The position numbers and the translations under genes were made by a program. This document shows, in pieces, positions 33,147 through 44,613 of a stretch of 64,000 nucleotides of DNA. The notes under the pieces are model-generated. The model had not been told where the DNA came from and did not search any database. It saw only the letters and a program-made list of their open reading frames with translations. The DNA lies in assembly GCA_013146195.2 (NCBI GenBank), contig CM028377.1, positions 177,608,465-177,672,464 on the forward strand. Direction: 5' to 3'. Position 1 is the stretch's first letter, and every line of letters begins with the position of its first letter. Source of the DNA: Codonopsis lanceolata. Lineage: Eukaryota; Streptophyta; Magnoliopsida; Asterales; Campanulaceae.

Positions 33147-34477
33147 GGGTTAACTTCATCATTGGTCCATGTACTTAAAATCTTTCTAGCAATAGTTCTT
33201 CGATTCGAAAAGTGTGTATTTGGGTCCAAAGTACATTTTTTTACACGTTATTGGTTCCTCCGTTAGATGTCGTTAGTAGATAAACCGTTAACTCACCATG
33301 TATGTTGCGCATGCCTTTTTAAGGACAAAAATGTAACTTCTATCAATCTCTCCCTCTCTCCTTATGTACATATACCCATGTGTAAATTATTATACTTAAT
33401 GGGGGTTAAATGAATTTGTTTTTGCAATTATTGATTCTCACAACTCCCGTCCAACCTCCATTCTCATTTCTCATCATTTTTTCCGATGAGAAAAGCTATG
33501 GTTTTCAATTTCTTAGTTTCTTGATATCAAATGAATGGTACGACTCTTCCCTCGCATCCCTTTCCCCAGCCACTCCTACTCCTATTATCCACACCCACGA
33601 CACTATCTTCCATGGATTTTCTGTTAATCTTTCATCCTCCCAGGTTCACAAGCTCCAAGCTCTCTCTTGTATTCTCGTTATTATTCCCGAACAAGCTTGC
33701 AACATCCACACCATTCGTTCCCCAGAGTTTTTGGGCGCTTGAAGACTTTCGACCGTGCTGGCCTGTTGAAGGAGTTTGATGTCGGTTCGGATTTTGTCAT
33801 TGGAGTTTTGGATACTGGAATTTGGCCTGAAAGAAAGAGTTTTAACAATAAAGGTCTTGGTCCCGTGCCGACTAAGTGGAAAGGTACTTGCGTTGCCGCA
33901 AAAGGCTTCCTTTCGAGTTCTTGTAATCTGAAATTGATCGGAGCAAGGTACTTTTTCAATGGTTTCAAGGCCACCAATGGGAAGATGAATGAAACGGTGG
34001 AGTACAAGTCACCGAGAGATTCAGACGGCCACGGAACGCACACTACATATATTGCCGCTAGTAGGTACGTATTTCCAACATCCACTCATTTGATATCAAG
34101 AAAACTGCAAATTTGAAAGTCATAGCTTTTCTCACCAAAAAAAATGGTGAGAAATGAGAATGAAGGTTGGAACAGGAGTTGTGAGAATCAATAATTGCAA
34201 AAACGAATTCATTTAGCCCCCATTAAGTATGATAATTTACACATGGGTATATGTATAGGAGGAGAGAGGGAGAGATTGACGGTAGTTACATTTTTGCCCT
34301 TAAAAAAGGTACACGCAACGCACATGACGCATTAACGGTTTATCTACTAACGGCATAGAACGGAGGGGCCAATAGCGTGCAAAAAAAGCGTACTTTGGAC
34401 CAAAATACATACTTTTCAAATCGAAGAACTATTTTTAGAAAGATCTTAAGTACATGAACCAATCGTGAAGTTAACCC
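33147..34477. mobile_element. Pack-MULE carrying a subtilase fragment, copy A
   Basis: A 1331-bp element with terminal inverted repeats of about 390 bp (33147-33538 and 34084-34477), starting GGGTTAACTTCATCATTGGT and ending with its near complement. It is flanked by the 9-bp direct repeat TTTAATTTT at 33138-33146 and 34478-34486. Long TIRs with a 9-bp target duplication are diagnostic of Mutator-like elements. The middle 545 bp is captured host gene sequence. No transposase is present, so it is non-autonomous. Confidence 0.93.
33539..34083 (+). pseudogene. Captured subtilisin-like protease (SBT1-type) fragment, copy A
   Basis: Encodes the end of the I9 propeptide (IIHTHDTIFHGFSVNLSS, then IRSPEFLG) and the start of the S8 domain: GSDFVIGVLDTGIWPE (catalytic Asp) and SPRDSDGHGTHT (catalytic His). 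It ends at RYVFPTST where the right TIR begins. The serine half, PA domain and C-terminus are missing. A one-base frameshift at about 33738 separates propeptide from catalytic domain and is shared with copy B, so it was already broken before duplication. No active protease can be made. Confidence 0.9.
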
Positions 34478-34849
34478 TTTAATTTTTGAGGTGGGGATGA
34501 TATGATATGATTGGTGGGAGCCATAAAAAAAGCTTTTTTGAAAAAAAAATCCACCATTGTGAAAGCTCCGAGTATGTTCCCTCCTCTTTTACTCTTTCTC
34601 GGGGCTTTTGTAGAAATTCTAAGTCGGTATTTGTTTGACCATGGCATTGTAGGTCGGATTTATTAGATTCTATTAAATAAAAATTGAATTAAAAAAGTAT
34701 AGTAGGCCATAAAAAGTACTCGTAACAAGAAAAGACTCATGCCGGTCACTTAGAATCTATGAATTCCACTAAACAGTAACTAAATTTACATTTTTACGAT
34801 TTTCAAATTAAATCTCTTGGTTTATTTTTTGACATATTAAACCTTTACG

Positions 34850-35022
34850 CAGGGGCGGATCCATGTAGTTTTAATTGGGTGCAAGTGAACCCAATTTTTT
34901 TAAAAAGTTACTTCGTATTTATTTTTTCCTTGTAAAATGATGGTGTTTTACAAAGTGACCCACCTTTCAACGTGAATTAACTTTGATGAATCTACTTTAG
35001 AATTTTTCTTGATTCACCACTG
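34850..35022. mobile_element. hAT-type MITE, 173 bp, only in copy A
   Basis: Ends CAGGGGCGGATCC and GATTCACCACTG (inverted, imperfect), flanked by CCTTTACG (34842-34849) and CCTCTACG (35023-35030). Copy B has a single CCTCTACG. It appears to be the same family as 29906-30077 by size and ends. Confidence 0.85.
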
Positions 35023-35209
35023 CCTCTACGTAAAACTGAAAATTCAATCCAATCCTTCCTTTATAGTTTATATGGTGTTACAAACCATGACTGGGGATCC
35101 ATGAGGAGTCTTACATGGCATAATATCATTAATAGCCATTGTGGGAGAATGAACGGCTCTCAGGAGGAGGCGCGTCACATATAGATCAAATCCAAAGAGA
35201 AGATTCTTA

Positions 35210-35660
35210 GAGCATCACCAACGTGCTCTTTTGAAGCTTTTACAGAGAATTGTGCAAAATTTTGCCAAATAGGAAAATCTCCAACAAGTTGTTCCACCTA
35301 TCTCTATTAATTTAAGAGAGAAATTTCTAATAAATTTTGGTTCCAAATTAAGAACCAAGCAAGTGCATAGGAAATCGAGAAAAGTTTGAAGAGACATGCA
35401 CCACTAACTAGGTCAAGGGGGTTTTTTGTGTTTATTTAATAATGTTAAATTTAATAATTTTTTATAACAACTAATTACAATAATAATATGTAAGAAGACA
35501 ATTGTGTAAGAGTATATTATCATGATTTGGATATTTCTTAAGTGGTAGAAGATAAAATGTGTATTGGCCCAAACTGCCTTGAACAGTGGCATTGGTCACG
35601 ATTAAAAAAACTACATTGTTTAGTAAGAAGTTGCATATAGAATTTCAAGGGGGGATGCTC
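35210..35660. mobile_element. Tourist-like (PIF/Harbinger) MITE, only in copy A
   Basis: Begins GAGCATCACCAA and ends GGGGGATGCTC, flanked by TTA at 35207-35209 and 35661-35663. Copy B shows the uninterrupted site near 50109. A 3-bp TTA duplication is the PIF/Harbinger signature. Confidence 0.85.
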
Positions 35661-35705
35661 TTAGGTAGATAGCATTTCGGGTAAGTTATTGTTATATAAA
35701 ATATA

Positions 35706-35963
35706 CTTCCTCCGTACCTAAATAATCGTCCTAGTTGATCCGACGTATAATTTAAGAAAAAATAATTGACTTTATTATTTATATTGGTTTAATGTGTAGT
35801 TTTCTTTAAAGCTAATGTGTATATGACCCATAATTAAAGTAGATTGAAAAAGTATGGGTAAAGCGGTAAAAGTAATGTTCTAAAAAGTTAAATTTCAAAC
35901 TGGACAATTATTTTGAAACTGACGAAAAAAGAAAGGAGGACGATAATTTAGGGACAGAGGGAG
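35706..35963 (+). mobile_element. Stowaway-like MITE, copy A (opposite orientation in copy B)
   Basis: Inverted ends CTTCCTCCGTACCTAAATAA and the complement of GATAATTTAGGGACAGAGGG, bounded by TA dinucleotides. The interior (TAGTTGATCCGACGTATAAT ...) is found reverse-complemented at the same site in copy B (50153-50404). Confidence 0.85.
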
Positions 35964-36375
35964 TATATTAATGCAATTTTCTCCAAGAAAAATGCGCCAA
36001 TGCTACGTAGGACTCCACTTGGATGTCTGGTCACAATTCAGTTATAGTTTATAAAAACCATAGAAAGACGAAAGGTTTGAACTGAAATTTTAATTTTATA
36101 TGGAAGTTTAATAAATTGAAAAAAATAAATTTAATTTATTTAATATTCGTAAAAGGGTACAAGTTTTTTTTTCTTTTTTCTTTTTTCGATTTCTCTTGAC
36201 TCGTAATTTATCAATTTTACTAAGTAAATAGAAGCTATAATGGAGCTTATTTCACATACTCGATCCAAATACACATGGATATATAGTTGAACTTTTTATT
36301 TAGCATAATATCATGAAGACTAATTATAATTACTTCATCCGTTTCACTTAAAGAGTTTATATTTGAAAAGTCTAA

Positions 36376-36614
36376 TAATTCCTAAATAATTGTCCTCCTT
36401 TCATTATTTATCCGCTCCAAAGAAATTGTCATCTTTTAAAACTTTTCTTATTAAGAAAATATTTTTACCAATTTATCCTTACTTTTTCTATCTACTTTAA
36501 TTATACCCACATGAACAATGACATTAAAAGAAACAACACATTGCACCAATATTTATAATACAGTCAATTATTTTTTCATAATCAAAGAAGACGATTACGT
36601 AGGGACGAAGAGAG
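36376..36614. mobile_element. Truncated Stowaway-like MITE, copy A
   Basis: The right end GATTACGTAGGGACGAAGAG pairs with TTCCTAAATAATTGTCCTCC on the left. The outermost left end is decayed. Same place and orientation in copy B. Confidence 0.6.
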
Positions 36615-37075
36615 TATATAAATATTATTAAAGTTGGTTATAATTACAAAAATGTTTGAGCTATTGAGCATAACCAATTTGTTAGTTTCGAAAGTGTATG
36701 ATAAAGATGAAATATTATAGAAATGATATACATAATTTTTTGAAAATGAAATTTAAAGTGAAATATCATAAAATAATATGGTTGACTCTTTACTAGAAAC
36801 GGAAGGAATTGTTGCTTAAGTAATGAACAACAAACATGGTAAACACAATTGAAACTATCATTCAACAAATGATTAATTTAATCACACATAATTATAGAAG
36901 TACAGAAGAATTCGCAAACATATATGGTAGTAGGCATATAATCATTTCTCGTTCAATAATCCTCTTCAAATCATGCAATCAGCGGCGCGCTCCTGCAAAA
37001 CATCAACGTTGAGATCACATAAACATCTTTGAGAAGTAAGGGAAAAGGATAAGGTACTTTTCTGATAATTTCAAG

Positions 37076-37920
37076 TGATGCTGCACAATCTGGTCTTGGG
37101 CCGGTCCTTGCGGTTTATAGGATATCTGGGCTTAATTGAATGTGAGAATTCCGAAAATCCTGTCAAAAGAAGAAAAACACCTTAGATGGAATGCAAGGCA
37201 GGGCCTCGCGAAACCCCTCAGGTGTGAGAGTAAGTATTAAACTTTTAGTTGAAAGCAAAATGACAGGTTTCAGATATTGAATAGTGTGACCTTTCAAATG
37301 AGATTTCAAGAAGTATATATAGCCTTTCTCTGGGAGTAAGACCCGGTTCAGCGTGATCACCGAGATATTTTAGGACCGTAATACCATAAATGCGGTCGAT
37401 CGCTGAATCGAAGGAATCAAGGCCAAAATCTCTGGATTGACGAGGATATCTCGAGATTACCGGCTCAATCGAGCGCGCTTTGTTCCCCCGCCGAGAAATT
37501 CCTCGCCTAAGAGGTAGTGTGACGATCATCTCGCGCTTATCCTCGCCGGCTTTCCCCGGGTTCGCCATACACGTGACTATCACGCTGGGCTGAGCCTCGT
37601 GCTCGGCTCGTGACCGAAATTTGGGCCGAAGCTCATCGCTTTGGGGTCGAGCTCATTGGCCCCCCTCGCTCCCCTGCTCGGGCGAGTATTTATGCTCTGC
37701 AGGAGCGATACACTTCAGACGATTTTATTGTGTCGACGCTAGTGTATTCAAGGGCCGGCTGTGGAAACCGAAAAGACTTTTCTCAAGTGACACCGCCGCT
37801 GTTTCGAGGTGCATCGATGGCGGGCTTGACGGTAAGCTTCGTAGCCCGCCTTGGTTTGAATTGGTGGGCGTGATTTGGGGCGCTTTTTCCCAAAAATCAC
37901 GCCTATAAAGGGGTGAAAAC
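37076..37920 (-). repeat. Probable 3' LTR of the Tat element
   Basis: The left end begins at the exact point where the duplicated segment breaks off (TCAAG then TGATGC). On the minus strand a TATATATA box lies near 37314, with a CA end at 37076. The other boundary is estimated. No second LTR is available for comparison. Confidence 0.5.
37901..37912 (+). promoter_or_regulatory. TATA-like box for the antisense ORF region
   Basis: CCTATAAAGGGG at the inner edge of the LTR, oriented plus, followed by a CT-rich leader and by a strong donor-like CAAGTAAG near 38082. It suggests that transcription of the antisense ORF starts near the LTR. This is inferred only from sequence. Confidence 0.45.
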
Positions 37921-37929
37921 CCAATGTGC

Positions 37930-40900
37930 TTTTTACCGCTTCGACTTTCGAACTCTCTCGCATCTTGTTTTTTCTTATTGCTTTCTTCTCTGTGGTATCG
38001 CTTGAGTTGATAAGCTTATCTGCCTCTAGCAATTCTCGATTATTGTTTCAAATTTTCCGCAACCGATCCCCATTCAACGCACAAGTAAGTTTTCACCTTC
38101 CTCATCCTTTTCTATTTTCGTAAGTTCTTTTGGAGTTTTTTGGTATTTTTCTCGGGTTTTTTATGTTCATGACCTTCCTCGGTAGATTCATAGGATTTTC
38201 GCTTAGGCTTGGGTAGTTCGCAGGAGATCAAGGAAAACCTTCAAGAGTCATTTTTTCCGGGATTAATCCGCATTATTGCTCGATCTGGTTGTAGGATGTC
38301 TTCCCTCTTCGACTTTTTGATGCCGCCCATCACGCAGCAAGAGGCTTATGATTATGACCATGGTGCCTGTGAGCATCATTCACCCTCGTAGATTCCGAGA
38401 GACGTGGTCCGATATGTTGATTTCTCGAGAGAGGAACATTCAAGCAGTAAATAGTCGCCGGCTGCCCCGGTGGTCAGCAACGATGTGACCACCGACTGTG
38501 ATGAGGTGGGATGGGCGAAGCTCGAGTGAGATGCCCAAATGACGAGGAGGTGGCGGGCTCACCTTCTAAGTGGTAGGAGACCTCGCAACGGGATTATTTT
38601 AATCTGAGCTCGCTTGCTCACCGGGAGCTCCGGACCCGCTTGCTGAGGCGAACCGCTTGACTCGATCGATTTCCGGATGATTATCGAGGTCCCTTATGAA
38701 TCCGAGATGACTCCCCGCCAAATGAGGAGTAAGACCAAAAAGAGTGGTCTTTTTATGATTTCTTTCTGGTCGATGCCCGCCAGATCCTTTTGTCGAAGTT
38801 CTTGGAGACCAATGCTGCTCCTGTGACCTCCCAGCCTACAACGATGCCGATTCTCGACGCTTTAGCGACTTGCCGCTCTGATTGTTCGAACCTGGAGACA
38901 ACTATTCTTCGAAAACTTTTTCAATTCACCAGGACAAGAGATCGGGCAGATTGTTGGCCGATCAAAAGCCGGAGCCCCGGGTTGTTTACCGAATTTCCCC
39001 ACAAGGTCGGCTGCTGGGACAAAAGGATTGTCCTGCCCGGGTGGCCATTTGCTCCGACCCCCTTATGCGATGAAGCCCCCCGACTTACGATCGGTATGCC
39101 ACCTTTACCGAGAGGATAGGTGTAATGGACATGTTGCGTGAGCGCTGAGTGACCGAGCAGGTCGAGTGGTTGATTGATCGAAATCAATCGCAGACTCCTT
39201 CTTACGCCCGCCGGATGTACCCGCCGCCGTGAAGGTGTGGTTCCCTTGATCGACGTAGCACCGAGCCCGCTCATCCGCTTTGGGGACTTGCATGACCACA
39301 AGTTCCCCGTGAATGCGAAGCCGCGCGTCTAGGGGGAGATTGTACCCTCGCTTTTGATTTTCGATGATGCCGGTACTTGCTCTTTATTTTTTATGATGAG
39401 TCTCACGAAAAAATATCTCGATGTTTTCTAACTCAAGCTTTCGCTTGCTTTGGTGAAAGATATTTTAAGGCAGAGGAAGATTGAGTTCAAGGCGAGGTCT
39501 GTTGCTCGCCATGGTGAACTGATTGGCCGCGAGCAGCCTGCCGCTGAAGCCTTACCCAAGGCCCCCTTTTCTGAAAGGAGCAAAAAATCATCTCGTGCTC
39601 CTGGTTCTTCTACTGAGCCGAGATCTCCCTCAAGGATGGCGCCGACCACCGAGCACTCATCCCGAAAGAGACCAATCGTGCCCGATTTCAGCAGAGGCCT
39701 GAGCACCCGACTCTGGGATGAACCCCAAGAAACAATTCAAGTGGTCTACTCCCGCCTCTCCTGCCCTCCAACGCCCTATCACGGCTTCCTCCTCCCTCCT
39801 CGCCGCGAAGAGCCATCACGGAGTAAGCACCCTAGTTGGTCGAGGCCAATTTTCAGGGCGCCCGTATCTCGAGATGGTGTTAGTGGCCTCAGGAACGAGT
39901 TTGCCCCCCCCTCTTCGACGGAATTAACATTCGTGACCTGGGACGATGAGCCATGCGGTTGTGGAATCCCCGAAAAGGGTTGTCCATCCCGATGTTGTCC
40001 GCGGAGATGCCGAGACGCCGAACAAATATCGCTTCTGGGTTAAGCTCGCTAATCAAAGGTAAATCATGTCAAGTATTTGACGAAGACGATTGTTGCCTGT
40101 AACTTATATTTTCTCGCTTCATGTAAATTTTTGTTTGCAGCCGCTTCCAGCAGTCTTTCTCGCACAAGCGTGCGTGATGAGTATAAAGACAAGGCGGGAG
40201 CGCTTTTGAGCGTAAAACGAAAAGTCCGGCGAAGTCGCTGCTCCTACAAAGAGGACTTGTTGGCTAAGGACAAAGAAGTCCCCGACAAAGGTCAGCCGAG
40301 CCGCCCAAGCTCGAGGAGAGATTATCCGCCTCGAAAGCCCTGTGGAATTTGCTCAAAATGGTGAGGTGGCCGCCTTGAGCGAGGAGAGGAAGAAGTTTGA
40401 GGACGCAGTATTGCCGCCGAAAGCGTAAGGAGAGAGCTTGGCGTGCCAGTTGACACGGAGGTCGCGGCCGCCAAAATCGCACTGTTGAAGATTTCAAGCA
40501 ATGGCCGAGCTTGACCAAATTGTGGATGCAAAGTCGTCCCCTATTATTCCCAAGGGTGTGCAGCCATAGCATGTTGGCAAGCACGGATATAACGCCCGAG
40601 ATGATGGCCGATGGGGGCGGCTCGCCCGGTGTGCCGCGTTCTGAGAGCTATGCTGATCCCCTATACCGTGATGAACGGGGATCATTGCAAATAATGATAG
40701 GGGAGAGCGTGAGCCTGAATGGATTCCTCCGACTTCGTTGGCCAATAATGTAGTTGATCAAATGAATGCTATTTTTGAGAGCGAGGCCAACGATGATGAG
40801 GATGAGGATCCTCGCTTCCCAACCTGTCGGCCCTAAGGATAATAGATGTCGAGGAGCATCAGCTCCTCCTTCCTGGCAGACGAATTTGCCTCCTCCTCCC

Positions 40901-41000
40901 CACTGCAGCACCGAGCAACTACTCCTCCACCACCTCTTCCTCCGAACTCGCACCGAGATGGACAGATTTTTGCCGAGCTAGACACTCTGGGATGTACAAC
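37930..41000 (+). pseudogene. Antisense extra ORF region of the Tat element, degenerate
   Basis: Plus-strand fragments follow one another in shifting frames: 38790-39119 (LLSKFLETNAAPVT; HKVGCWDKR), 39450-40043 (RQRKIEFKARSVARHGE, then a Ser/Pro-rich stretch), and 40140-40760 (Glu/Lys/Ala-rich, coiled-coil-like: LSEERKKFEDA). The layout of a globular part, a Ser/Pro linker and a coiled coil resembles the extra ORFs of Tat elements related to Pfam PF04195, but I cannot confirm the domain. Many stops. Likely not translated. Confidence 0.5.
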
Positions 41001-41595
41001 GAGCGAGGAGGAAATTAGATAAATTTGATCCCTTTGTATTTGTTTTCTTTTCGCATGTAATTGAAAAGGGTTATAATGAAAACTCTCTCTTCAAAAAAAT
41101 ATGTGTGAATGTCTTTCCTCATTTCTGTTGTTTTATTTCCGCTTTGCACTTAATCGAACAATTAGTATCATCTGGTGGCCCCTCTCGCTAATTCTACAGT
41201 GCATCTAAATATTATTGCCCGAGTTATCGCAGAGTTGTGTGGCCGCGATCGGGCATGGCCCTCGTTCATCAAACCGCAACATTATTTAGGCCGGATATTG
41301 ATTTGAGCGAGATTTATCTCCCTTTGCCGCCAAAAACGAACAAAGCCGCCAATAATATCGAAACCTCTTCTCTGCTGAGGCATTCAAACTTAAACATAAA
41401 CCGGTAGGCCCCACTTTGCTCGATTTTTCAAGCAAAGTTTTGTTTATATTTGTTTGAGTATATTTCCTTTTGACATGCACCACTTCGAAAATTTCAAACC
41501 ATATGCGCAATCATTTTCATTCGAAACAATTTTATTATTGAAGAAACCCTTATCAAAATACGCCAACCAGATAAACCGGAATTAACGCTCATGTT

Positions 41596-42399
41596 AATAA
41601 TAATATTTCTTCAAATGATCGAGCCAAGGATGCTTCAAATGTTTGCCTTCTTGATTCTCAAGTAGGTGTAAGTACCTTCTCTAACAATTCCCTCAGAACC
41701 TTAAATGGTCCTTCCCAATTAGGTGACAATTTTCCTGCTCGTCAGCCGTCTCCAACCTCGATTTTCCTAAGGACCCGCCTCCAATTTTGAATGCTCTTTC
41801 CCCGAACTTTCCTATCGCGGATGGGCTTTGGCTTTCTCGCTTGTAGTTAACCATTCCGATGCGAAGCTTCCAATCTACGCCTCGAGAAGGTCAAGGTCGA
41901 TTGCCCCGGGCGACCTCGTTATCTTGCTCGCTATAATGAGCCACTCAGATGGGGAAAGCTGCTTTCGCTTGGAATTACGGCCTCGATCCGTATGTGAGCG
42001 CAAAGGTGTTTCCCCTGATCCCCTTACAATGTTTCTAATCGACCATAAACGGTCGGTAACTCGCCTCCGCCCATTTTCCCCGCTCGATCATCCAAATTTC
42101 GCTTGAGAGCGCAAGTGTGATTTGTTTGTTCGGGCTTCTCGCTTGTCCGTTGTTTTGTGGATAGGCAAATGAAGATTGCCAATGTTTGACATACATCCTG
42201 CTATTCTCGCCGTGAACTTATTCGAGAATTGCGCGCCATGATCCGGACACAATGGCTCTAGGTAACCCAAAGCGACACCGACGTGGTCATGCACGGCCGA
42301 TGATGTTGTTTTCGCTATGGTCGCCAACGTTTTGTTTGCTTCAATCCATTTGGTGAAGTAGTCGATTGCCACCACCGCATATTTGAATCGAGATCGCAA
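41596..42399 (-). pseudogene. Integrase C-terminal half of the Tat element, broken
   Basis: From the gap the minus strand reads FKYAVVAIDYFTKWIEA (start of the catalytic core), then a damaged second-Asp region (CPDHGAQFSNKF). Further on it gives LSPNWEGPFKVLRELLEK and finally a PW..HLKKYY-like end near 41600, where Tat polyproteins normally finish. Several frameshifts. The upstream part of pol is inside or beyond the N gap. Confidence 0.8.
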
Positions 42400-42499
42400 N
42401 NNNNNNNNNNNNNNNNNNNNNNNNNNNNNNNNNNNNNNNNNNNNNNNNNNNNNNNNNNNNNNNNNNNNNNNNNNNNNNNNNNNNNNNNNNNNNNNNNNN
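42400..42499. other. Assembly gap (100 N)
   Basis: Exactly 100 N. It lies between duplicated segments A and B, so the order and even the co-linearity of the two copies depend on scaffolding. Confidence 0.98.
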
Positions 42500-43055
42500 C
42501 CCCTCTCTCTCAACTCCCCCACTATTCACGATTGTGGACGCTAATCCTTCCTCCACCAAACACGCGTCATTTTTCTTTTCGACATTTTAATTAATTAATC
42601 AATTTTATGCAAAAAAAAATTGTAAGTTTTGTAATTTGAAATATTTGTTTTTTTTCTTTTTAACTATTATCGTAATTAACTTAATCAATTGAAATATTTG
42701 TATTTTTCTTTTTAACCTGATATCATAATTAACTTAATCAATTTATTTTTTGAACCGAATCTAATTTAATTTATGTCTAAGTTTTGAATATTTCTATTTT
42801 AATTTTTTCTTTTTAATTGTTATCGTAATTAACTTAATCAATTTAATTTTTTTCCGGCCTACAATTTCTTATACAAATAAAATTTAAAAAAATCTTAAGT
42901 TTTGTAATTTGAAATATTTGTTCTTTTTCTTTTTAATTGTTATCATAATTAACGTAAATATTAATTCATTTCACATTATCGCTTCATTTATTAATAAATT
43001 CACAAACCGCCAATACACATTTATTATTAAAGACAGCACAAACAACAGAATACTA

Positions 43056-43097
<42 letters not shown>

Positions 43098-43344
43098 AAG
43101 CAGTAAAAATATAGTGAAACCTATAAAAAGTTGTTAGAAGGTTTTTAATACAGTGAATAAAGGTTTGAGGTATACTTATTTTTGAGGTGGAGATGATATA
43201 CTACAAAAAAGCTAGAGAAAAGACTCCATGACCGTGGATGCTCCAAGGATCACAACTCTCAAACTAGTATAACTCAAGTCACCGACTTAGCACAAATATA
43301 ATTTTAGCTTCAACACTAAATTAATTTTGATCAAGTCTTCTATA
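42500..43344. other. AT-rich intergenic sequence
   Basis: Repeated AATTAACTTAATCAATTTA-type sequence at 42670-42850 and a (TA)n run at 43057-43094. 43115-43250 resembles the sequence flanking the Pack-MULE in copy A, but without the MULE. No gene was seen. Confidence 0.6.
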
Positions 43345-44613
43345 AGACCGTCACGATCCTAATTCAATAACTTTCATAGTTAATCATCATTGTGAGTCGA
43401 TCTGAAATACGTGCTTTACAAAGATACGCGTAAGACAATTTTTTTCTAAGTTTTTGTCATTAATTTTACAAACAATAATGTTTGAGTAGTCAAAATAGAA
43501 GAGAAGGTTCTTTTTGGAGGAAAATAGATTCTTTAACAAGGTTTGAGATAGAGGATCCAAACCCCTATCCCTGGAATAACTAAAACAACTCTTTAGAATT
43601 TACATCAACTTCACCCTTCATTTCCCTTTTCCTGCAAATACAATCCAGTGAGTGTGCCTCTGTGTGTGTGTGCACGCGCAAAATCCTATGAAGTGCGATG
43701 TACCACTAGTCACACGTATTTGTTCTAAAAAGTAAAATAAAGGGCAGTGATCCTAATTTCATCCTCATTTTCCCTTCCCTTGTAACTTGTATTATCCAAA
43801 ACACTAATGGAGCCTAGTTTTCTATCTCAATCTATATGTCAAGACATGTGATTTTGGTAACACAGTATATCACTTAAATGTAGGGCCATCAGGGCATGAA
43901 CTAACCAATCACATCTCTTGCCAATTGCCACGTAGAAAGAGATGGAAAGTTGGAAACTCCAGCATTTTCCTATGGACTGTCATGATGGACCTAAGATGTA
44001 CGTTAGTCCCAAGTCAGCTCTCAACTATACAGTCCAGCCCTTTAAATTTTGAGCCCTGCAATTCTTTTTTGATACTCCAGACCCAAAAATCCTATGGTTA
44101 AAGGTCATAATAGCTTTGACTCCCCCCAAACCCAGCCAGCTACGCAATGCTAATAAAAATAAAATGGTGCATCACAGACATCTCCCCAGAAACTATCGAT
44201 AGCATTGACACAATTTGGTAACATTCAAAAACTGGGTGCACCAAGGCAAGTTTGTTGTGTCACCGGTAAAGCATTCAAATTCTTATCATGTGCCCCTATG
44301 CAGTATTCTTAGATAAGGAGAAACATGCATCAAGTTGTAAATATCTTATAGAGCAATTCAGCTAGTGAGGCATGCGCTTAAAGCTAAACACACTAAAAAG
44401 GATATGTATATTCTTCCAAAGTTTAAAAATTAAAGGCTAAGAGTTCTTAAATTCATCTAAAAAGTATACAATCATTATGAATCACAAGAAACACAACTAA
44501 CGAACACAAAACAAGTTTTAGCAAGATCTGAAGATAGATGGTGACTCTAGATGTCGAGTATAACAAAGAAAGATAATGGTTCGGCATATGCAGAAAATGA
44601 AAACCATATGTAC

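Larger units (their letters stand above)
27325..37075. repeat. Duplicated segment, copy A
   Basis: Colinear and same-strand with copy B (43345-51624). The match is nearly base for base from about 27417 and more diverged just before that. It ends at 37075, exactly where the Tat element begins (TCAAG then TGATGCTGCA), whereas copy B continues with other sequence. Copy A has about 300 bp (27651-27954) and 1.85 kb (30921-32765) absent from B, plus three insertions absent from B. Confidence 0.92.
37076..42399 (-). mobile_element. Tat-lineage Ty3/gypsy element with antisense extra ORF (3' part)
   Basis: Read on the minus strand: integrase (42399 to 41596), 3' untranslated stretch, a region whose open sense is on the opposite strand (41000 to 37930), then LTR-like sequence ending at 37076 with TGATGCTGCA on the plus strand. 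Some plant Tat elements are known to carry an antisense extra ORF between integrase and the 3' LTR, and this layout fits. It is distinctly richer in G+C than its surroundings. The right part is lost in the N gap. Frames are heavily broken. Confidence 0.7.

Noticed and set aside
33667..34116. A functional subtilase gene
   Set aside because: Only the Asp and His parts are present, the Ser half is missing, a frameshift precedes it, and it lies between MULE terminal repeats.
37245..37583. 112-codon minus-strand ORF
   Set aside because: Lies within the G+C-rich Tat LTR-like stretch, where stops are scarce. No domain was seen.
39105..39301. Minus-strand ORFs within the Tat antisense region
   Set aside because: The coding-like bias and the Tat layout favour the plus strand here. 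These look like shadows.
43057..43094. TATA promoter cluster
   Set aside because: It is a plain (TA)n microsatellite with no gene downstream.
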